64,000 bases of DNA from Diphasiastrum complanatum (taxonomy: Eukaryota; Streptophyta; Lycopodiopsida; Lycopodiales; Lycopodiaceae): NCBI GenBank assembly GCA_029204225.1, contig CM055111.1, positions 45,053,815-45,117,814 on the forward strand, written 5' to 3'. This document shows positions 36,784 through 48,472 of the stretch, in pieces. The translations under genes were made by a program, and so were the position numbers. The notes beneath the pieces are model-generated. The model searched no databases. It saw nothing but the letters and a program-made list of their open reading frames with translations, and was not told the origin of the DNA. Positions within the stretch are counted from its first letter, which is position 1, and the number at the start of each line of letters is the position of its first letter.

Positions 36784-37290
36784 CTCATTCCATGAACACA
36801 ACCAAAATGCTCATCACACTATTATCATTTTTTCTTTCTATCAACTCCCATAACCAAAAGTTTTTCCTCATCATCTCCCATTCTCTCAAGTCCATACCTT
36901 CTCTCTCTCAACATTCTTCCACAAGAATTCTCTCATGTTCATTCTCTCACAACATACAGAACAACAATCACTCCTTCATCCTTCTTCATTAATGCAAAAA
37001 GAGGCCTCTCCTTTTATAGGCATCTCTCACACCTTCCCCTTCAAAATGCCATACTTTCATTCTTCAAGCCTTTCACGAAAGGTGTCCTCTCATGTACATG
37101 GCTCTTAGTTGTGATTTGACCACAAGTGGTACACTTTCTCTTTTGGAAAAGATGGTTTGGGCCAGTGGTACTGGGGTACCACTTGTGTGAGCCACTTCCT
37201 TCTTGGTTGCTAGGTGGTTGTGACCCTTCTGTGCTTAATTCATTTGACGCGTCCATTTCCTGTTAATACATGCAGTCATAGTTTCTCAAT
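36784..37290 (-). repeat. Probable gypsy LTR
   Basis: On the minus strand this lies directly before the gypsy leader. It contains GCCTATAAAAGG (about 37009-37020) as a TATA box and an AG-rich 5' region, and ends close to the TGGCTTTGATTACC primer region. No second copy is seen in the window, so its left boundary is unknown. Confidence 0.5.
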
Positions 37291-37446
37291 CTGCCAATGC
37301 ATTAGTCCTTGTATTAGATTCTGGTGGTATTGGCTAAAACATGTCCCTAGTAGTCTGCAGCTCATTGTCTGCCACAACTGTATTAGCAACTCAGGATTTT
37401 CCAGGTCCACATGGTTTATCAACTTCTTGATCCAACGCAGGCCATA

Positions 37447-38200
37447 TCAGGTTTGAGATCTTAGAGGTGAGTTGCTAGTAGATCTCGTATCTCGATCTGA
37501 CACTATACTTTTGGATAGTCCATGCAACCTAAAGATGTGACGAATAAACAGATGAGCAGCTTCGGGTCCTTTAAGCTTTTTCTTATAGGGAATAAAATGA
37601 GCCTGTTTGCTAAATCTATCAATGATAGTCCATATCATCTCATTTCCATTTTTGGTTTTAGGGAACCTAGAGATAAAGTCCATGGTAATATGTTCCCAGG
37701 GTGCTTCAGGAATAGGCAAGGGATGAAGTAACCCTGGAGGTTTTAATCCTCGCTCATCTTTATTGTGTTGACATACTAGACATGCATTTATGTAATGCCT
37801 TGTGTCTCGATGCATGGTAGGCCAATAAAAGAATCTTTTCAGAGCTTCCAGAGTTGAATGGATTCTTCTATGTCCTGCATAGGGAGGACTATGGGTTTCT
37901 TGAAGGATCTTGGTTCTAAATGCTATAGGAATACATAGCTTATCTTCTTTGAATTAATACCCTTCTTTCAAAACATAGTCTTTATGACTTTGATTTCTTT
38001 CAAGTATTTCAAAGATATGCTGGAAGTTGGAATCACTAGCATACATACTTTTCATAGGAAGGAAATCTTCATGATATGCTAGAGAAATATGGTTGACCTT
38101 GGGGATTCTTGATAATGCATCGGCGACCTTATTGTCCTTTCCTGGGTGATGAAGTAGCTGAAAATGGAAAGTGCTGAGGTAGTTAGCCCATTTTAGATGT
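37447..38200 (-). pseudogene. gypsy-5 integrase
   Basis: Gypsy integrase on the minus strand. Around 37900-37815 it has an H2C2 zinc-binding lead-in (HRRIHSTLEALKRFFYWPTM), then INACLVCQHNKDERGLKPPG, the core motif WEHITMDFISRFPKT with the first catalytic Asp, FSKQAHFIPYKK and the second Asp in SIVSDRDTR, after which the frame is lost. The third catalytic residue is missing because the sequence ends at 37447. Confidence 0.88.
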
Positions 38201-38760
38201 TTTTCTTGAATTAGTTGCTAAGTGAGAAAGTACTAAGGCTTTGATGATCTGTTTTAACTAGGAAATCATTTCCTAGTAGATAGTGCTTCCATAACTTAAG
38301 GGCATGAATAATGGCCAAAAGTTCTTTTTCATAAATGTCATACTGTACTTCTGCCCCTTGAAGTCGTCTGCTTTCAAAGGCTACAGCATGACCTTCTTGG
38401 TTTAAGACTGCCCCAATACAGTCTAGACTTGCATCCACTTCCACAAAGAAAGGTCTATGAAGGTCGGGAATGATAAGAACAGGTCCAGTTGTAAGTGCAT
38501 GCTTCAGATTATCAAAGGCATTTTGCTCTTTCTTATACCAATGAAATTTTACTCTCTTCTTAGTGAGTTCATGTAGTGGTGAGGCTATATGAGCAAAATG
38601 GTGAATAAACTTTCTATGATAGGAACATAAGCCTAGGAAAGACCAAACTTCATGAATATTTCTTGGTTTAGGCTAGTCTTGTATGGCTTTAATCTTTAAA
38701 GGGTCCATTTGGATTCCTTCCTTTGAAATCATATGTCCTAGAAAGTGTATCTTTTTGGGA
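38200..38760 (-). pseudogene. gypsy-5 reverse transcriptase end and RNase H
   Basis: Minus-strand continuation. 38760-38673 encodes KKIHFLGHMISKEGIQMDP (reverse transcriptase thumb) and 38444-38211 the RNase H: VDASLDCIGAVLNQEGHAVA, YDIYEKELLAIIHALKLWKH and LVKTDHQSLS. These are standard Ty3/gypsy RNase H motifs (D..E..D). It precedes the integrase in normal order. Confidence 0.88.
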
Positions 38761-39035
38761 TGGCCTAACCTCTTATGCCTTAGATCCACTTGTGTCAACT
38801 CCTCCTTTGCCATCATAACACTCATAGAAGAACTTAAGCTCAAGGTTGTCTCTAGTTTAGCGGACACAACCAACCAACAGTGACTAGTGAATTTTGGATC
38901 GCAATCGCTCACTATATCACTTGGTAATCTGTAAAGTCTAAACAGACTCCCAACAAATGTCTGAGCCAAATCAGAAACTTTTGCAATCGTCTTTACTGGA
39001 ATAAATGTAGCCAATTTGGTGACATGGTAGACCAC
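38673..39035 (-). pseudogene. Chimeric ORF: gypsy integrase + copia pre-integrase + gypsy RT pieces
   Basis: One open frame of 120 codons joins three unrelated pieces. The first encodes gypsy integrase (KLATFIPVKTIAKVSDLAQT, then LPSDIVSDCDPKFTSHCW). The middle encodes LRHKRLGHP, the copia GAG-pre-integrase signature. The last encodes the gypsy thumb KKIHFLGHMISKEGI. The order is biologically nonsensical for a polyprotein, so it probably records serial insertions or template switching that happened to keep frame. Confidence 0.7.
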
Positions 39036-39679
39036 TACCCAAATTGCATCATTTGTTGTATTTGTCTACAGTAACCCAACTGTAAAGAATAGTAAAAATT
39101 ATCTTTCTATGTTCACTTTGGGAGCTATGCTCATGTTATTCCAAGCATGCAAAATGTTAGGTGACATGCAAAGTTAGCAGTCTATCAAGAATAGTGATAT
39201 TCAATTATTGCCACATCATGCATGTACTTTGAGATGTGGATCTATGATAGTAGAGTTCACTAAAAAATGAGTCAACCCCCAACTTTGAACATTTGGAGAA
39301 ACTTGAGACAACATTTTTTTCAAAGCCATGATGACAGTGGTTTCAAAAGTGACACCTCTCGTGGAGTTGTAAATTGATTAGAACTAGATAAGAACATATC
39401 ATTCTTCATGCTTTTAACAATGTAGTTGTTTGATCAATGTCAATAATGACCTGAATATCTACTAGTCATATCAATTCTCCACATTAGCAGTTTAAAATTT
39501 TTGTTGATATACGCATATATTGTTTGCACAAGAGTTAAATCATGAAGGGATCAAAATGAAGCAAGAACTTGAGGATCAGATGCAATCTTTTTAAGGTACA
39601 CAATAAATATGAAAATCTTCACACTCATGATTCAAATGTGATTTTACACTTCATTATCTCACTTGCTATTGTTTTGTAG
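39036..39679. other. No recognisable feature
   Basis: AT-rich; I see no coding frame, LTR pair or primer site. Its right end is a TTGTTTTGTAG splice-acceptor-like tract. Confidence 0.35.
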
Positions 39680-40527
39680 GGATTTCAAAAGGGATATCAT
39701 GTTAGCCTGCCCACTGAGGATAGAGTCGTCGGTGAGGGTGACATATTTCAAGCAAAGTCCGGTGAAATGCTTTATAATAGGCCATTTCCATAAAATCACG
39801 TTTCAATCCTTGTGTATGCATGTCATGATGATGTCGTGCAACTACCTATTCCGATCAAGAATGCATACATATATACTCTTCACAATGCAGTTAAGAGTTG
39901 CATTGCTTGGCCCATTGATAGGTTGGTAAGTTATAAATGATATATATTTTTTTTATGTTCAACCATGTCATAAATGTTTTTTAGGTGAAGGTGGTAATTG
40001 GTGTGTTTTTGTACATAGGAAAAAAATTTCGTTGGCCTAAAACCCGAGATCCAACCACACAAGAAAATTCATTTGAGAGTTCAATTTAAGAACACCATGA
40101 CATAATTCCAAGCCAGGTATGTCCGCCATAAAGCAATTTTGACATAACTATTTTGTGAATACATGAATTTTTTTTTTTCTTATTTTTCTGTTTTTATTTT
40201 TGTTTTGTAGGGCGCAATGACAATGGAGGAAGATTGGGGTAGCTCAGTGAAAAGGAAGAGGACTCCAAAAGGAGCTTCAAAACAAAAGAACGTAGAAAGC
40301 CAGGTTAACTTAAATACTATCAAATTATGTTGATAATATTTGTTTCCTTGTATATGCAGTTGACTATATATTATTTACTCACTACTAGCAAAGTTCATAT
40401 GTCATTCTTGAAGAAGATGATGACGAGAACAAGAGGAAGATGAAGAACCTGGCCACTTTGTTTCCTACAACAAAAACTTCAATTGGATCTACTTCAGGTC
40501 ATTATGGATTGGTTACAGGTAAAATAT
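39680..40527 (+). pseudogene. Intron-containing relic resembling a plant CACTA/PTTA-type protein
   Basis: Several exon-like pieces with matching splice signals. After TTTTGTAG (39679) comes QKGYHVSLPTEDRVVGEGDI and, after an in-frame TAA, VQLPIPIKNAYIYTLHNAVK and SCIAWPID. The pattern (VLP.P, then a T-V-A-V run and AWP) recalls the domain before the C-terminus of plant PTTA/En-Spm transposon proteins, as I remember the family. Further exon-like parts follow 40210 (TMEEDWGSSVKRKRTPKGAS) and 40391 (VILEEDDDENKRKMKNLATL). No terminal inverted repeats are seen. Confidence 0.45.
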
Positions 40528-41214
40528 TGGACCTACAATCTTGTGCATTATCTTGCCTAGGCATAAAGATCAAAGTTGTGTGGTAAAACTAGTTGAAGAG
40601 AGTGTGAAAATTGTCAACTAGTTTTGTTGGTTTATTTATTTGGTGGATTTTCCAAATCTAGAGGTGGATTTGAGGGTGCCATGAATTTAAATCTGGATTT
40701 GGAGGTGTTTCTAGCTCAAATCTTGTAGTTTCAAGTATAGAGTTTGGATCTTTGTGATCTTAAAGTCATTTAAGGTCAAAATACTTGTAGATGGCCAATT
40801 TTTGAAACCACTTATTGAAATGTGGGGACAAAAATTGCTTGTGATTGTGGATGGTACATTCTATTAGATGAGATATCTAGATTCAAGCTTTTGCATGTGG
40901 ATTTCTCTTGATTAAATATTTTTCTTTTTTTTGGTGAAACTCTAAATTTGATAGGATCTCTTGATTATCAGATTGCTGGAGTTTTCAAGAGTGTGTTTCA
41001 ATCTTAGCTGTTGGCAAAAGTTCATCATATTGTGTTTAGATCTATTGTGATCAAGAAATCAAGATTCTATGTGCTAGGATTTGCTAGAAAGAGAAAAAGG
41101 AGAGGCTAGATTGTTTCCATATCTTTGTGATTTCTTCTTGAGTTTCATTTGTTGGTTTCAAGGGAGTGCTTAGTGCATTGGAATAGGTTCAAAGAGAAGA
41201 TCAAATCATTGCAA
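40528..41214. other. Non-coding; possible remnant of the copia-4 5' region
   Basis: T-rich sequence upstream of the copia-4 gag start. I looked for a TGGTATCAGAGC-type primer site and an LTR end near 41100-41214 and did not find them. Confidence 0.35.
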
Positions 41215-41733
41215 CATGGCAAACTCAAGTGGCTTCATGTTGGAAGATAATGATAGACTTACCTCAACAAATTATTCTACTCGGAAGGTGAGGATGGAAT
41301 CTTTGCTTGAAATGAATGATTTGATGGATATTTTTTAGGTGTGGAGGAGAGACCTTTGGCACCACAAGATCAATTGAAGTATGACAAGAGGGCAAAGAAA
41401 TCTTTACATGTGATCAAGATGAATGCGACTAATGAACTTCTCAAGGAAGTTGGTAAGTGTACTTCATCAAGTGAGGTTTGGAAAGCTTTGAAAAAGCTTT
41501 ATGAGTCCAAGCCTACATCAAGGGTACTAAACCTTAGAAGGAAAATCTTTCAATGTATGCAAAAGAAGGATGAAAGTGCTCATGGTTTTTTTTTTAGAGT
41601 TAAGCTATTCAATGATGAGCTAGCATGTATTGATGAAAGCATTGAGGAGGTAGCATTTGTTCAAGTTGTTCTTAATGGATTACTGGATGATCATGCTAAT
41701 CTTGTTCAAAGTTTTGCTATTCAAAAGAATTTT
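41215..41733 (+). pseudogene. copia-4 gag, N-terminal half
   Basis: The ATG at 41215 opens ANSSGFMLEDNDRLTSTNYS with a TAG at about 41337; the next frame (41341 on) encodes APQDQLKYDKRAKKSLHVIK, SSEVWKALKKLYESKPTSR and VQVVLNGLLDDHANLVQSFA. This is the UBN2-type copia gag, closely like copia-3 gag (KDAWDTLKSIYEAKNSSR). It stops at FAIQKNF where the LARD LTR begins. Confidence 0.85.
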
Positions 41734-42205
41734 TATAGAGACCCTAAAGGATTGCCCCTAAGACGAGGATAGGAGAACACAATAAGAGAGACTATGGAAC
41801 CAAACCGCCCAACCAACCCAAACCTGGATCTAGCCCCCAAGCCATGCCATGTGAAGCAAGAGGAGAAGAGAGAAACTGGTAATCTAAACCCAATATATCG
41901 GCAGGAGAATCCTTACCTCATTATATAGAGAGTAGAGTCCTATGCATGAAACCATGCAATCCCCATGCAGATCACCTATAAATAGGTCTCATCTCTTCAT
42001 GCAGTCCTCTTGCCTATATCCGTCACACAGACATGCAATACTCCATATGTATCAATTAGAGTGTCTGGGTCCTCTCAAGGTAATTAGTCACAAACAGGCC
42101 TTGACATGGAATTAAATCTCGCCGTGACCAATAATCTCGAACACTGGAGGGTCGGTCTACCATATTAGGACTATTCTAGGTCCTTAACCGAATATGGCCA
42201 TAACA
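41734..42205 (-). repeat. LARD 3' LTR
   Basis: From TATAGAGACCC (the first TG mutated to TA) to GGCCATAACA. Near-identical to 51205-51677. Confidence 0.92.
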
Positions 42206-44396
42206 TTCTTCCCTCCTTAAACTGCTTCTATCCTTAGAAGCTCCTCAAAACAAGAGAGAATTATAGGAACAGTTCCTTTAACTTTCAATATTAATTGAGG
42301 AAATCATTATTCTTAGTCTGACTTCCATATCAAACAAGTACTCAGAGATAAATCTATTTCCAATCGTTAATCTCTGTTCTGGAGTACAAACTCTGGTTTG
42401 AAAAGTACACTAAGCAATCAATTTCTCAACTGGGTTACACTCCTAACAAGTTAGTAACATCACCTTCATGTAAAACACTTACATGAACCACTGAGTGAAA
42501 TATTTCCTAACTTAAGAGACTAAGTTAAAGAAAAATAATAATAATTAAAGTCTAAAACTATCCACAAACTTTGGCAGATAATTCATAAAAAGCTTCCAAG
42601 TACAACTACCCTTAGAATCTAATTCCAAGATATGGTAATTCATTCAACTAGAATCTCTAGGAGAATCATTAAGATATAGAATGATTAAAACTCAACTCTG
42701 AGTATCCCAAATACTCTTTTGAGTTAAATGCTCCTGTTTCTAGCACCAAATGCAAGAAAATAGCATTCATTCATCTTAATAGACTTGTATGTCTCCTAAG
42801 ACAACTGGAGATCCAATCAAATAAAAAATTGTACTCAAGCATCTGTAGACCATAAACTGTAGCAGAATAGCATCCACTAGATAAATTAAATTCTCCATTA
42901 GAATGTTTGTGAGATTCATAGGTTCTTAAAAAGAAAAAAAATACTAGAGTAGAGAGATTCAAAACACTGATTCAAATTCTTACTCAATCAATAGGCCAAG
43001 ACTTAATCGTCACACTTAAGAATCATCACAATTCAGAATAATCCTCTGACAATAATCAAGTATCTATTTATGATCCGTCAATCATAAATATTTAGATTCG
43101 TATGATTCGTCAATAATAATTTTCTGGAATCCAAATTATAATTAATCATTTACAGGATACTGGAGTATATGTCTAACATAACTCATGAAAAGTAAGAATC
43201 ATTCCAAAATCTTTCCACTAAGAAAATACTGGATTTAGAAATATTCTTCAAACATGATTTTTTAACTGAAGTGCAAGATTCAAGTTCTATAAACCACTGG
43301 TAATTAAAGACTGAACGTATACCAAAATGATAATCATCTTCAACTACAAAAAAACTTTAGATAGATATCCAAAGTCCTGTTGAATATCAATTCAGTTATT
43401 ATTTTTGGATTCATTATTATTCGTTATCCAATCGAACTCTCTGGGATACAACCACTAATGAGCTGAGTCTAACCCTGTGATGCCACCTTATTGTTAAAAA
43501 TTGAATATCAACATGAATATGGCATGATATACTTGAAAATGAAGATATGAGCTGGTTAAGTATAAATCATGAAGTGGCCTAAGTCATTTTTCGGGAATAT
43601 ATCTCCTAAGTACTTGCCTTGTAATCAAAGGGCAAGACCTTTAATAGGAAAGACATTGCCTTGGATAACCATTACTAGGTCGTCCACATGAAACGACTAG
43701 ATACAAAAAGACATGTTAAACTAGAGTAACTTTAACTCTTAGTCAAATATACCTTTCATGGTATAACTGAAAGTATACATAGTCTAATTGTTAACTAGAC
43801 CCTTTCGCGGGAGTGATGCACCTGTTGTTTAAGAGGTGTGTTTGTTCACCCCGTAGAACATATATAGATCTCACACTTTAGTCTCGAACATCGAGAGAGA
43901 AGAGTTTATGCATATGTAAGAGATTGAAGAAGTGAATAGAGTTCTATGAGTTATTCTCTCTTATCTCTGTTCTCCGCACTGCTGAGTGTGAGTGATCTTG
44001 AGTTTGCTAACAATCTCTAACGCATTACATGAATTACTCTCTGATTAGACAGACTCTCTAGTGCATTACAGTCATTTGCTGTGTACCCGTAAAGCATGCT
44101 TTAAAGAACTGTCTTAAAATCATCTTATTCGTTTGTCGCGAATACTTTATTTTGGCACTCAAATAACGACTATCTATGGTACAGTCTAGCACGATCATTG
44201 AATAAAGCTGTATGTATACATATGAGATGACAATCCCTGTCTGGAGAATTGAGTCTTTATGTGATTTAGACAAACTTATAGGTTCTAGCAAATTGTTTCA
44301 TACAAATAGATGGTATTTGAGTCAATTCGACATTTTTGGAATATTTCACACGTGTGAAATTCAGAGGACCAAAACTTTTGCTATGCTTCATCTTTT
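42206..44396. other. LARD interior, left part; non-coding
   Basis: No conserved frame. A TGTTAAAAATTGAATATC at 43492 followed by an ACATATATAG box (about 43858) and a weak TGGTATTTGAGTC at 44314 could be the LTR and primer site of a further element, possibly copia-3's 5' side, but it does not match the LTR at 48002, so I leave it open. Confidence 0.45.
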
Positions 44397-45118
44397 TTGA
44401 TGATTCAAATCTTTTCTAGGATGGCTCTGCATTATATTAAGATGAATGTCTCAAATGACATCTTAAGAGAAATTGGTGCTTGTACTAATGCCAAAGATGC
44501 TTGGGATACTCTCAAGTCTATCTATGAGGCAAAAAATTCTTCTAGGCTTCTAGCACTAAGAAACCAGGATTTTCAAAGTGAACAGAGAAGTGATGAATGT
44601 GCTTCAGCTTATGTAATGAGAGTTAAAGACCTCCATAGAGAATTGTCATGCATAGGAGACTCCATCAACCAAAATGAACTTGTTCAAGTCATACTTAATG
44701 GGTTAAAGGAGGAATATGACAACCTTGTTCAGAGTTATGCCATTACGAAGGAGCTACCAAGTTTGGAAGCACTCCAAAGTGTGCTCATTTCTAAAGAATC
44801 AAGACAAGAATATAAACTCTTGAAAATGGAGAGATTGTCTCTCAACATTGATGGTAAAGCTCTCTTTACCAAAGACAAGCACAAGACAAGAAGTAAGAAT
44901 CAACACCAATCCTCTTCAGGCAAGAACAATCTTATTTTCAAGGAGAAAGGAGAAGAGCATGAGTCCTCTCAAGCTTCCACATCCAAGAAGAAGAAGAAAA
45001 ACATCAAGTGTTTCTTTTGTGGCAAGAAGGGGCATTATGCCACCAATTGCTTCAAGAAGAAGAGTCAATTCAAGCAAGTCAACATTTCTAATGAAGAGAA
45101 GGAAGATGCTCATGCAAG
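44397..45118 (+). pseudogene. copia-3 gag, N-terminally truncated
   Basis: Open frame of 241 codons. The UBN2-type gag core reads HYIKMNVSNDILREIGACTN, AKDAWDTLKSIYEAKNSSRL, VQVILNGLKEEYDNLVQSYA and LPSLEALQSVLISKESRQEY. The zinc knuckle CFFCGKKGHYATNC lies near 45010-45051 after a Lys-rich stretch. About 60-80 N-terminal residues normal for the family are missing; the ATG codons at the left edge lie in unrelated sequence. Gag would form the particle and bind RNA. Confidence 0.88.
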
Positions 45119-45360
45119 GTGATGGAGAGGGATCTCTTATGGTCTCAAGTTTTTCTTCATCACCCATCAAGAAGGATGGTTTGTGGTATATTGACAATGG
45201 AGCTTCCTCACATATGTGTAGCTCCAAGCATTCTTTTTAATCCATGTCACCTTATGAAGGAGCCAAGAAGTCCATCTACACAGCAAATGATCATGAGTGT
45301 GCTATTGAAGGCATAGGGATAGCTCTTGTGATAGTGCTTTTGCTACTCATGTCTTTGGAG
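45119..45360 (+). pseudogene. copia-3 aspartic protease
   Basis: Shifted one frame from gag. It encodes LWYIDNGASSHMCSSKHSF, where DNG replaces the catalytic DSG of copia proteases, then a TAA, then MSPYEGAKKSIYTANDHECA. The section between protease and pre-integrase is shortened (IEGIGIALVIVLLLL), so part of the protease C-terminus is probably deleted. Confidence 0.82.
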
Positions 45361-46113
45361 GAACTATGGCATAGAAGGTTGGGACATCCTAACTATAATT
45401 CTATGGTGTCCATGGTCAAGAAAGCCAAAGCTATTGGCTTGCCTAATCTTATCTCCAATAATTTCAAGCCATGTGAGGCTTGTGCCATATCTAAGTCTCA
45501 TAAGAAGCCTTTTTCAAAGTCATCTATCAAGACTACACATCCATTGGAGCTCATACACTCGAATGTGCACTTCTTATCTTCAAAGAGCAAGGGTGGTGCT
45601 ACTTGCTTTGTAATTTTCATTGATGATTTCACTAGATTTACTTGGGTATATCTTCTAGCTTCAAAATCTATGGTATTTGACTATTTTCTAAAGTTCAAAG
45701 CTCTAGTTGAAAAGCAATTTTCTTACAAAATCAAGATTCTTAGAAGTGATGGAAGTGGTGAGTACACTTCCAATAAATTTCATGATTATTGTGAGCTTGA
45801 AGGCATTAAAAGGGAGTTTTCTTGTGCATATACACCATCTCAAAATGGGGTGGCTGAAAGAAAGAATAGAACACTATGTGAATGTGCCAAAACCATTAGA
45901 ATTGAGGCATCCTTGCCAAAAGACTTTTGGGGTGAGGCCGTCAATTGTTCAAACTATCTTTGCAATCGACTCCCTCATGTTGCACTTGGAGGAAAGTCAC
46001 CATATGAAGCACTTTATTTGAAGAAATCTAAGTTTGATCACCTTAGAGTATTTGGATGTATATACCCTTGGAAACGAGAACGAAGGATGATCCTTGTGCA
46101 AGCAAAGGAGTAA
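45340..46113 (+). pseudogene. copia-3 integrase
   Basis: Well preserved: pre-integrase zinc module LWHRRLGHPNYNSMVSM with CEACAISKSHKKPF, then the DDE core. The first catalytic position reads LIHSNVHFLS (family H-T/S-D-V, so Asp is changed to Asn), the second is LRSDGSGEYTSNKFHDYC and the third AYTPSQNGVAERKNRTLCE with Glu intact. KSKFDHLRVFGC marks the C-terminal part. A frameshift follows at about 46100. Confidence 0.88.
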
Positions 46114-46326
46114 TGGTTGGATACTCATCCAACAAGAAAGCCTATCGAATCTACATGCTCTCTACTTCTAAGTAATTGATAGTAGAGATGTAGTTTTTCA
46201 TGAAGAAGAAAAGTCCAATCTTGGAGGGGCCGAGATCAAGCAACCTCAAAATCTATCACCTATTGTTATTGAAGACAATCAACATTTGAAGATGAAAGTC
46301 CTCGGATTTTCACTCCTAGAAGATCC

Positions 46327-47001
46327 ATGAGGGAGAGTTCCGAGCCCAAGAGGCTCACTTATGATGACAAAGGAAAACAAGTGGATCTTGATTCCACTTA
46401 TGCTTATTTTGTTTCTCATGAGGAGCCCAAAGATGTTCAAGAAGCTCTCAATACCAAGGAGTGGTATGAGGCCATGAAGATTGAATATGATGGCTTGATC
46501 ACCAACCACACATGGGAGCTAGTGGATCCACCACCTTACATGCATATCATTGGACGCAAGTGGGTGTTCAAGATCAAGTACAATCATGATGGCTCCATCA
46601 ACAAGTACAAGGCAAGATTATGTGCTAAAGGCTTTGCACAAATATATGGCCTTGAATATGAAGAAACCTTTGCTCCTGTAGCAAAGATGGTGAAAATAAG
46701 AATCATAATCTCTCTTGTCTTATTTTCTAAGTGGAAACTGTTTCAACTTAATGTCTCCAACGCTTTTTTGAATGGCTATCTTGAGGAGGAGATATACATG
46801 GAACAACCTCAAGGATGTATCAAGGATAAATCTAAGGTGTGTTTGCTATTTAGAAGTCTTTATGGCTTAAAGCAAGCACCTAGATCATGGTATTTAAGAC
46901 TCAACAACTTTCAACTTTCATTAGGATTTGTGCTTAGTGACTATGATCCTTCTATGTACTTAAAATTTGATGGTAGTAATATTGTCATTCTCCTAATTTA
47001 A
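46327..47001 (+). pseudogene. copia-3 reverse transcriptase, N-terminal part
   Basis: 224-codon frame in the same phase as integrase: NTKEWYEAMKIEYDGLITNH, TWELVDPPPYMHIIGRKWVF, KYKARLCAKGFAQIYGLEYE, TFAPVAKMVKIRI, NVSNAFLNGYLEEEIYMEQP and SLYGLKQAPRSWYLRL. It stops next to the catalytic loop because about 17 bases (TAATGGTAGTAAATTAA-like) have been inserted before IYVDD at about 47014. Confidence 0.9.
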
Positions 47002-47983
47002 TGGTAGTAAATTAAATCTATGTAGATGACATTATTCTTAGTGGAAGTTGTTTGATGCTAGTTCAAGAAACCAGAGATGCATTAGGAAAAGAATTTAAAA
47101 TGCAAGATCTAGGAGAGATCCATTACATTTTGGGCCTTGAGATTGATTTTCATGAAGAGTATGCTTTTATTTGTCAATCTAGATATGTCTTTTCTATGTT
47201 GAGAAAGTTCAATATGCAAAGTTGTAAAGGCATAGATACTCCCATGGAGCAATATTTAAAAGATCCTATTAAAGGTGATGAAAGATCCTTTGAGGACATC
47301 ACACTTCATAGGAGTCTTATAGGCGCTTTAATTTGGCTTACTATCACTAGACCCGATTTGAGCTATTGTGTGCACAAATTGAGTCAATTTATGCAAGATC
47401 CCAAGATCCAACATTGGAAGATGGCCAAGAGAGTTCTAAGATATGTATCTTCTACTCAAGATTATGGGTTATTGTACAAGAATGAAGATCTAACCATTGT
47501 TGGCTATTCGGATTCCGATTTTGCTAGTGATAAAATGGATCGAAAGTCCATTAATGCATATACTATCTTTCTTGGAGGCAATCTTGTGTCTTGGCTTTTA
47601 AAGAAGTAGGATACCATATCTCTATCATCTTGTGAGGCCGAGTACAAAGCACTCACTACAACAACTAAGAGGTGCTTTGGATCAAGAGGTTAATCATGGA
47701 GCTAAAGTGCATCAAAGAGGATGATCTTCCCTTGATCAAATGTGACAACATATCGGCACAAGCTCTTGCAAACAATCCTATTTTTCATGCAAGAAGCAAG
47801 CATATAGAAGTGGCACACCATTTTGTAAGGGAAAAGCTCATTGGAGGTGAAATCAACTTAGAACATGTCGACACATCTTCGTGTATTGCTGATCTTCTCA
47901 CAAAGCCACTTTGCAAAAGTGCCTTCTCAAAGCATAGGTCTAATCTTGGTCATATTTTAAGATCAATGCTTGATCCACATTAG
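47002..47983 (+). pseudogene. copia-3 reverse transcriptase end and RNase H
   Basis: After the insertion the sequence encodes the YVDDIIL loop, then (frame 47052-47609) MQDLGEIHYILGLEIDF and DRSFEDITLHRSLIGALIWL-like connection, and RNase H YSDSDFASDKMDRKS. A TAG (QDT expected) at 47607 and a frameshift near 47670 break it; 47672-47983 carries CDNISAQALANNPIFHARSK, HIEVAHHFVREKLIGGE and LLTKPLCKSAF. It ends just before the polypurine tract. Confidence 0.88.
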
Positions 47984-48001
47984 ATACATTTTTAGGAGGA
48001 G

Positions 48002-48472
48002 TGTCAAAATATTGAAAATTCTATCTAATGTTGTGAGTATGGGTCCTAAAAATGCCAAAAATGAATTGAGCTCTTTTGGCTTAATAAAGACCCATCTTAG
48101 AATAAAATATTCAAGGTAGGTAGAAGTAGAAACTCGAGCTACCATAGGAATTGCCATTTGTACTTTATATGCCACATTTAATGCATGAAAAGACTATGTG
48201 GCACAATTAGACATAGTGAGGTGGCTTGGATAAGTCTAGATAGCTTGAGAGGTGGATCCACAACTCCAATTCAACTCAAAGTAGGAGAAGAGTCCATGGA
48301 TCTATATATATGTGATGTACTCTCATTGAGAATATGATGAAATTTGTGTGTAATGCAAATTTGGAGACAAGCTCTTTGTGCCCTCTCTCTCTCCTCGAGT
48401 TTTGTACTTGCTATTTTCTCTCTCTAATCGAGTAGAGGCATTTATGATGCTTTGTCTTATGCTTTGTTGACA
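48002..48472 (+). repeat. copia-3 3' LTR
   Basis: TGTCAAAATATTG to TTGTTGACA, 471 bases, with inverted ends TGTCAA/TTGACA, starting right after TTTTTAGGAGGAG. A TCTATATATATG promoter box lies at about 48300. Confidence 0.75.

Larger units (their letters stand above)
44397..48472 (+). mobile_element. Ty1/copia element copia-3, 5'-truncated
   Basis: Gag (lacking its N-terminus), zinc knuckle, protease, integrase, reverse transcriptase and RNase H in order, then a TTTTTAGGAGGA polypurine tract and a 3' LTR (48002-48472). No 5' LTR or primer site with matching sequence is present. It is the most complete copia pol here and the closest relative of copia-1. Confidence 0.88.

Noticed and set aside
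43492-48472. 5' LTR of copia-3 at 43492-44310
   Set aside because: Starts TGTTAAAAATTG but does not match the 3' LTR (TGTCAAAATATTG) beyond the first bases.
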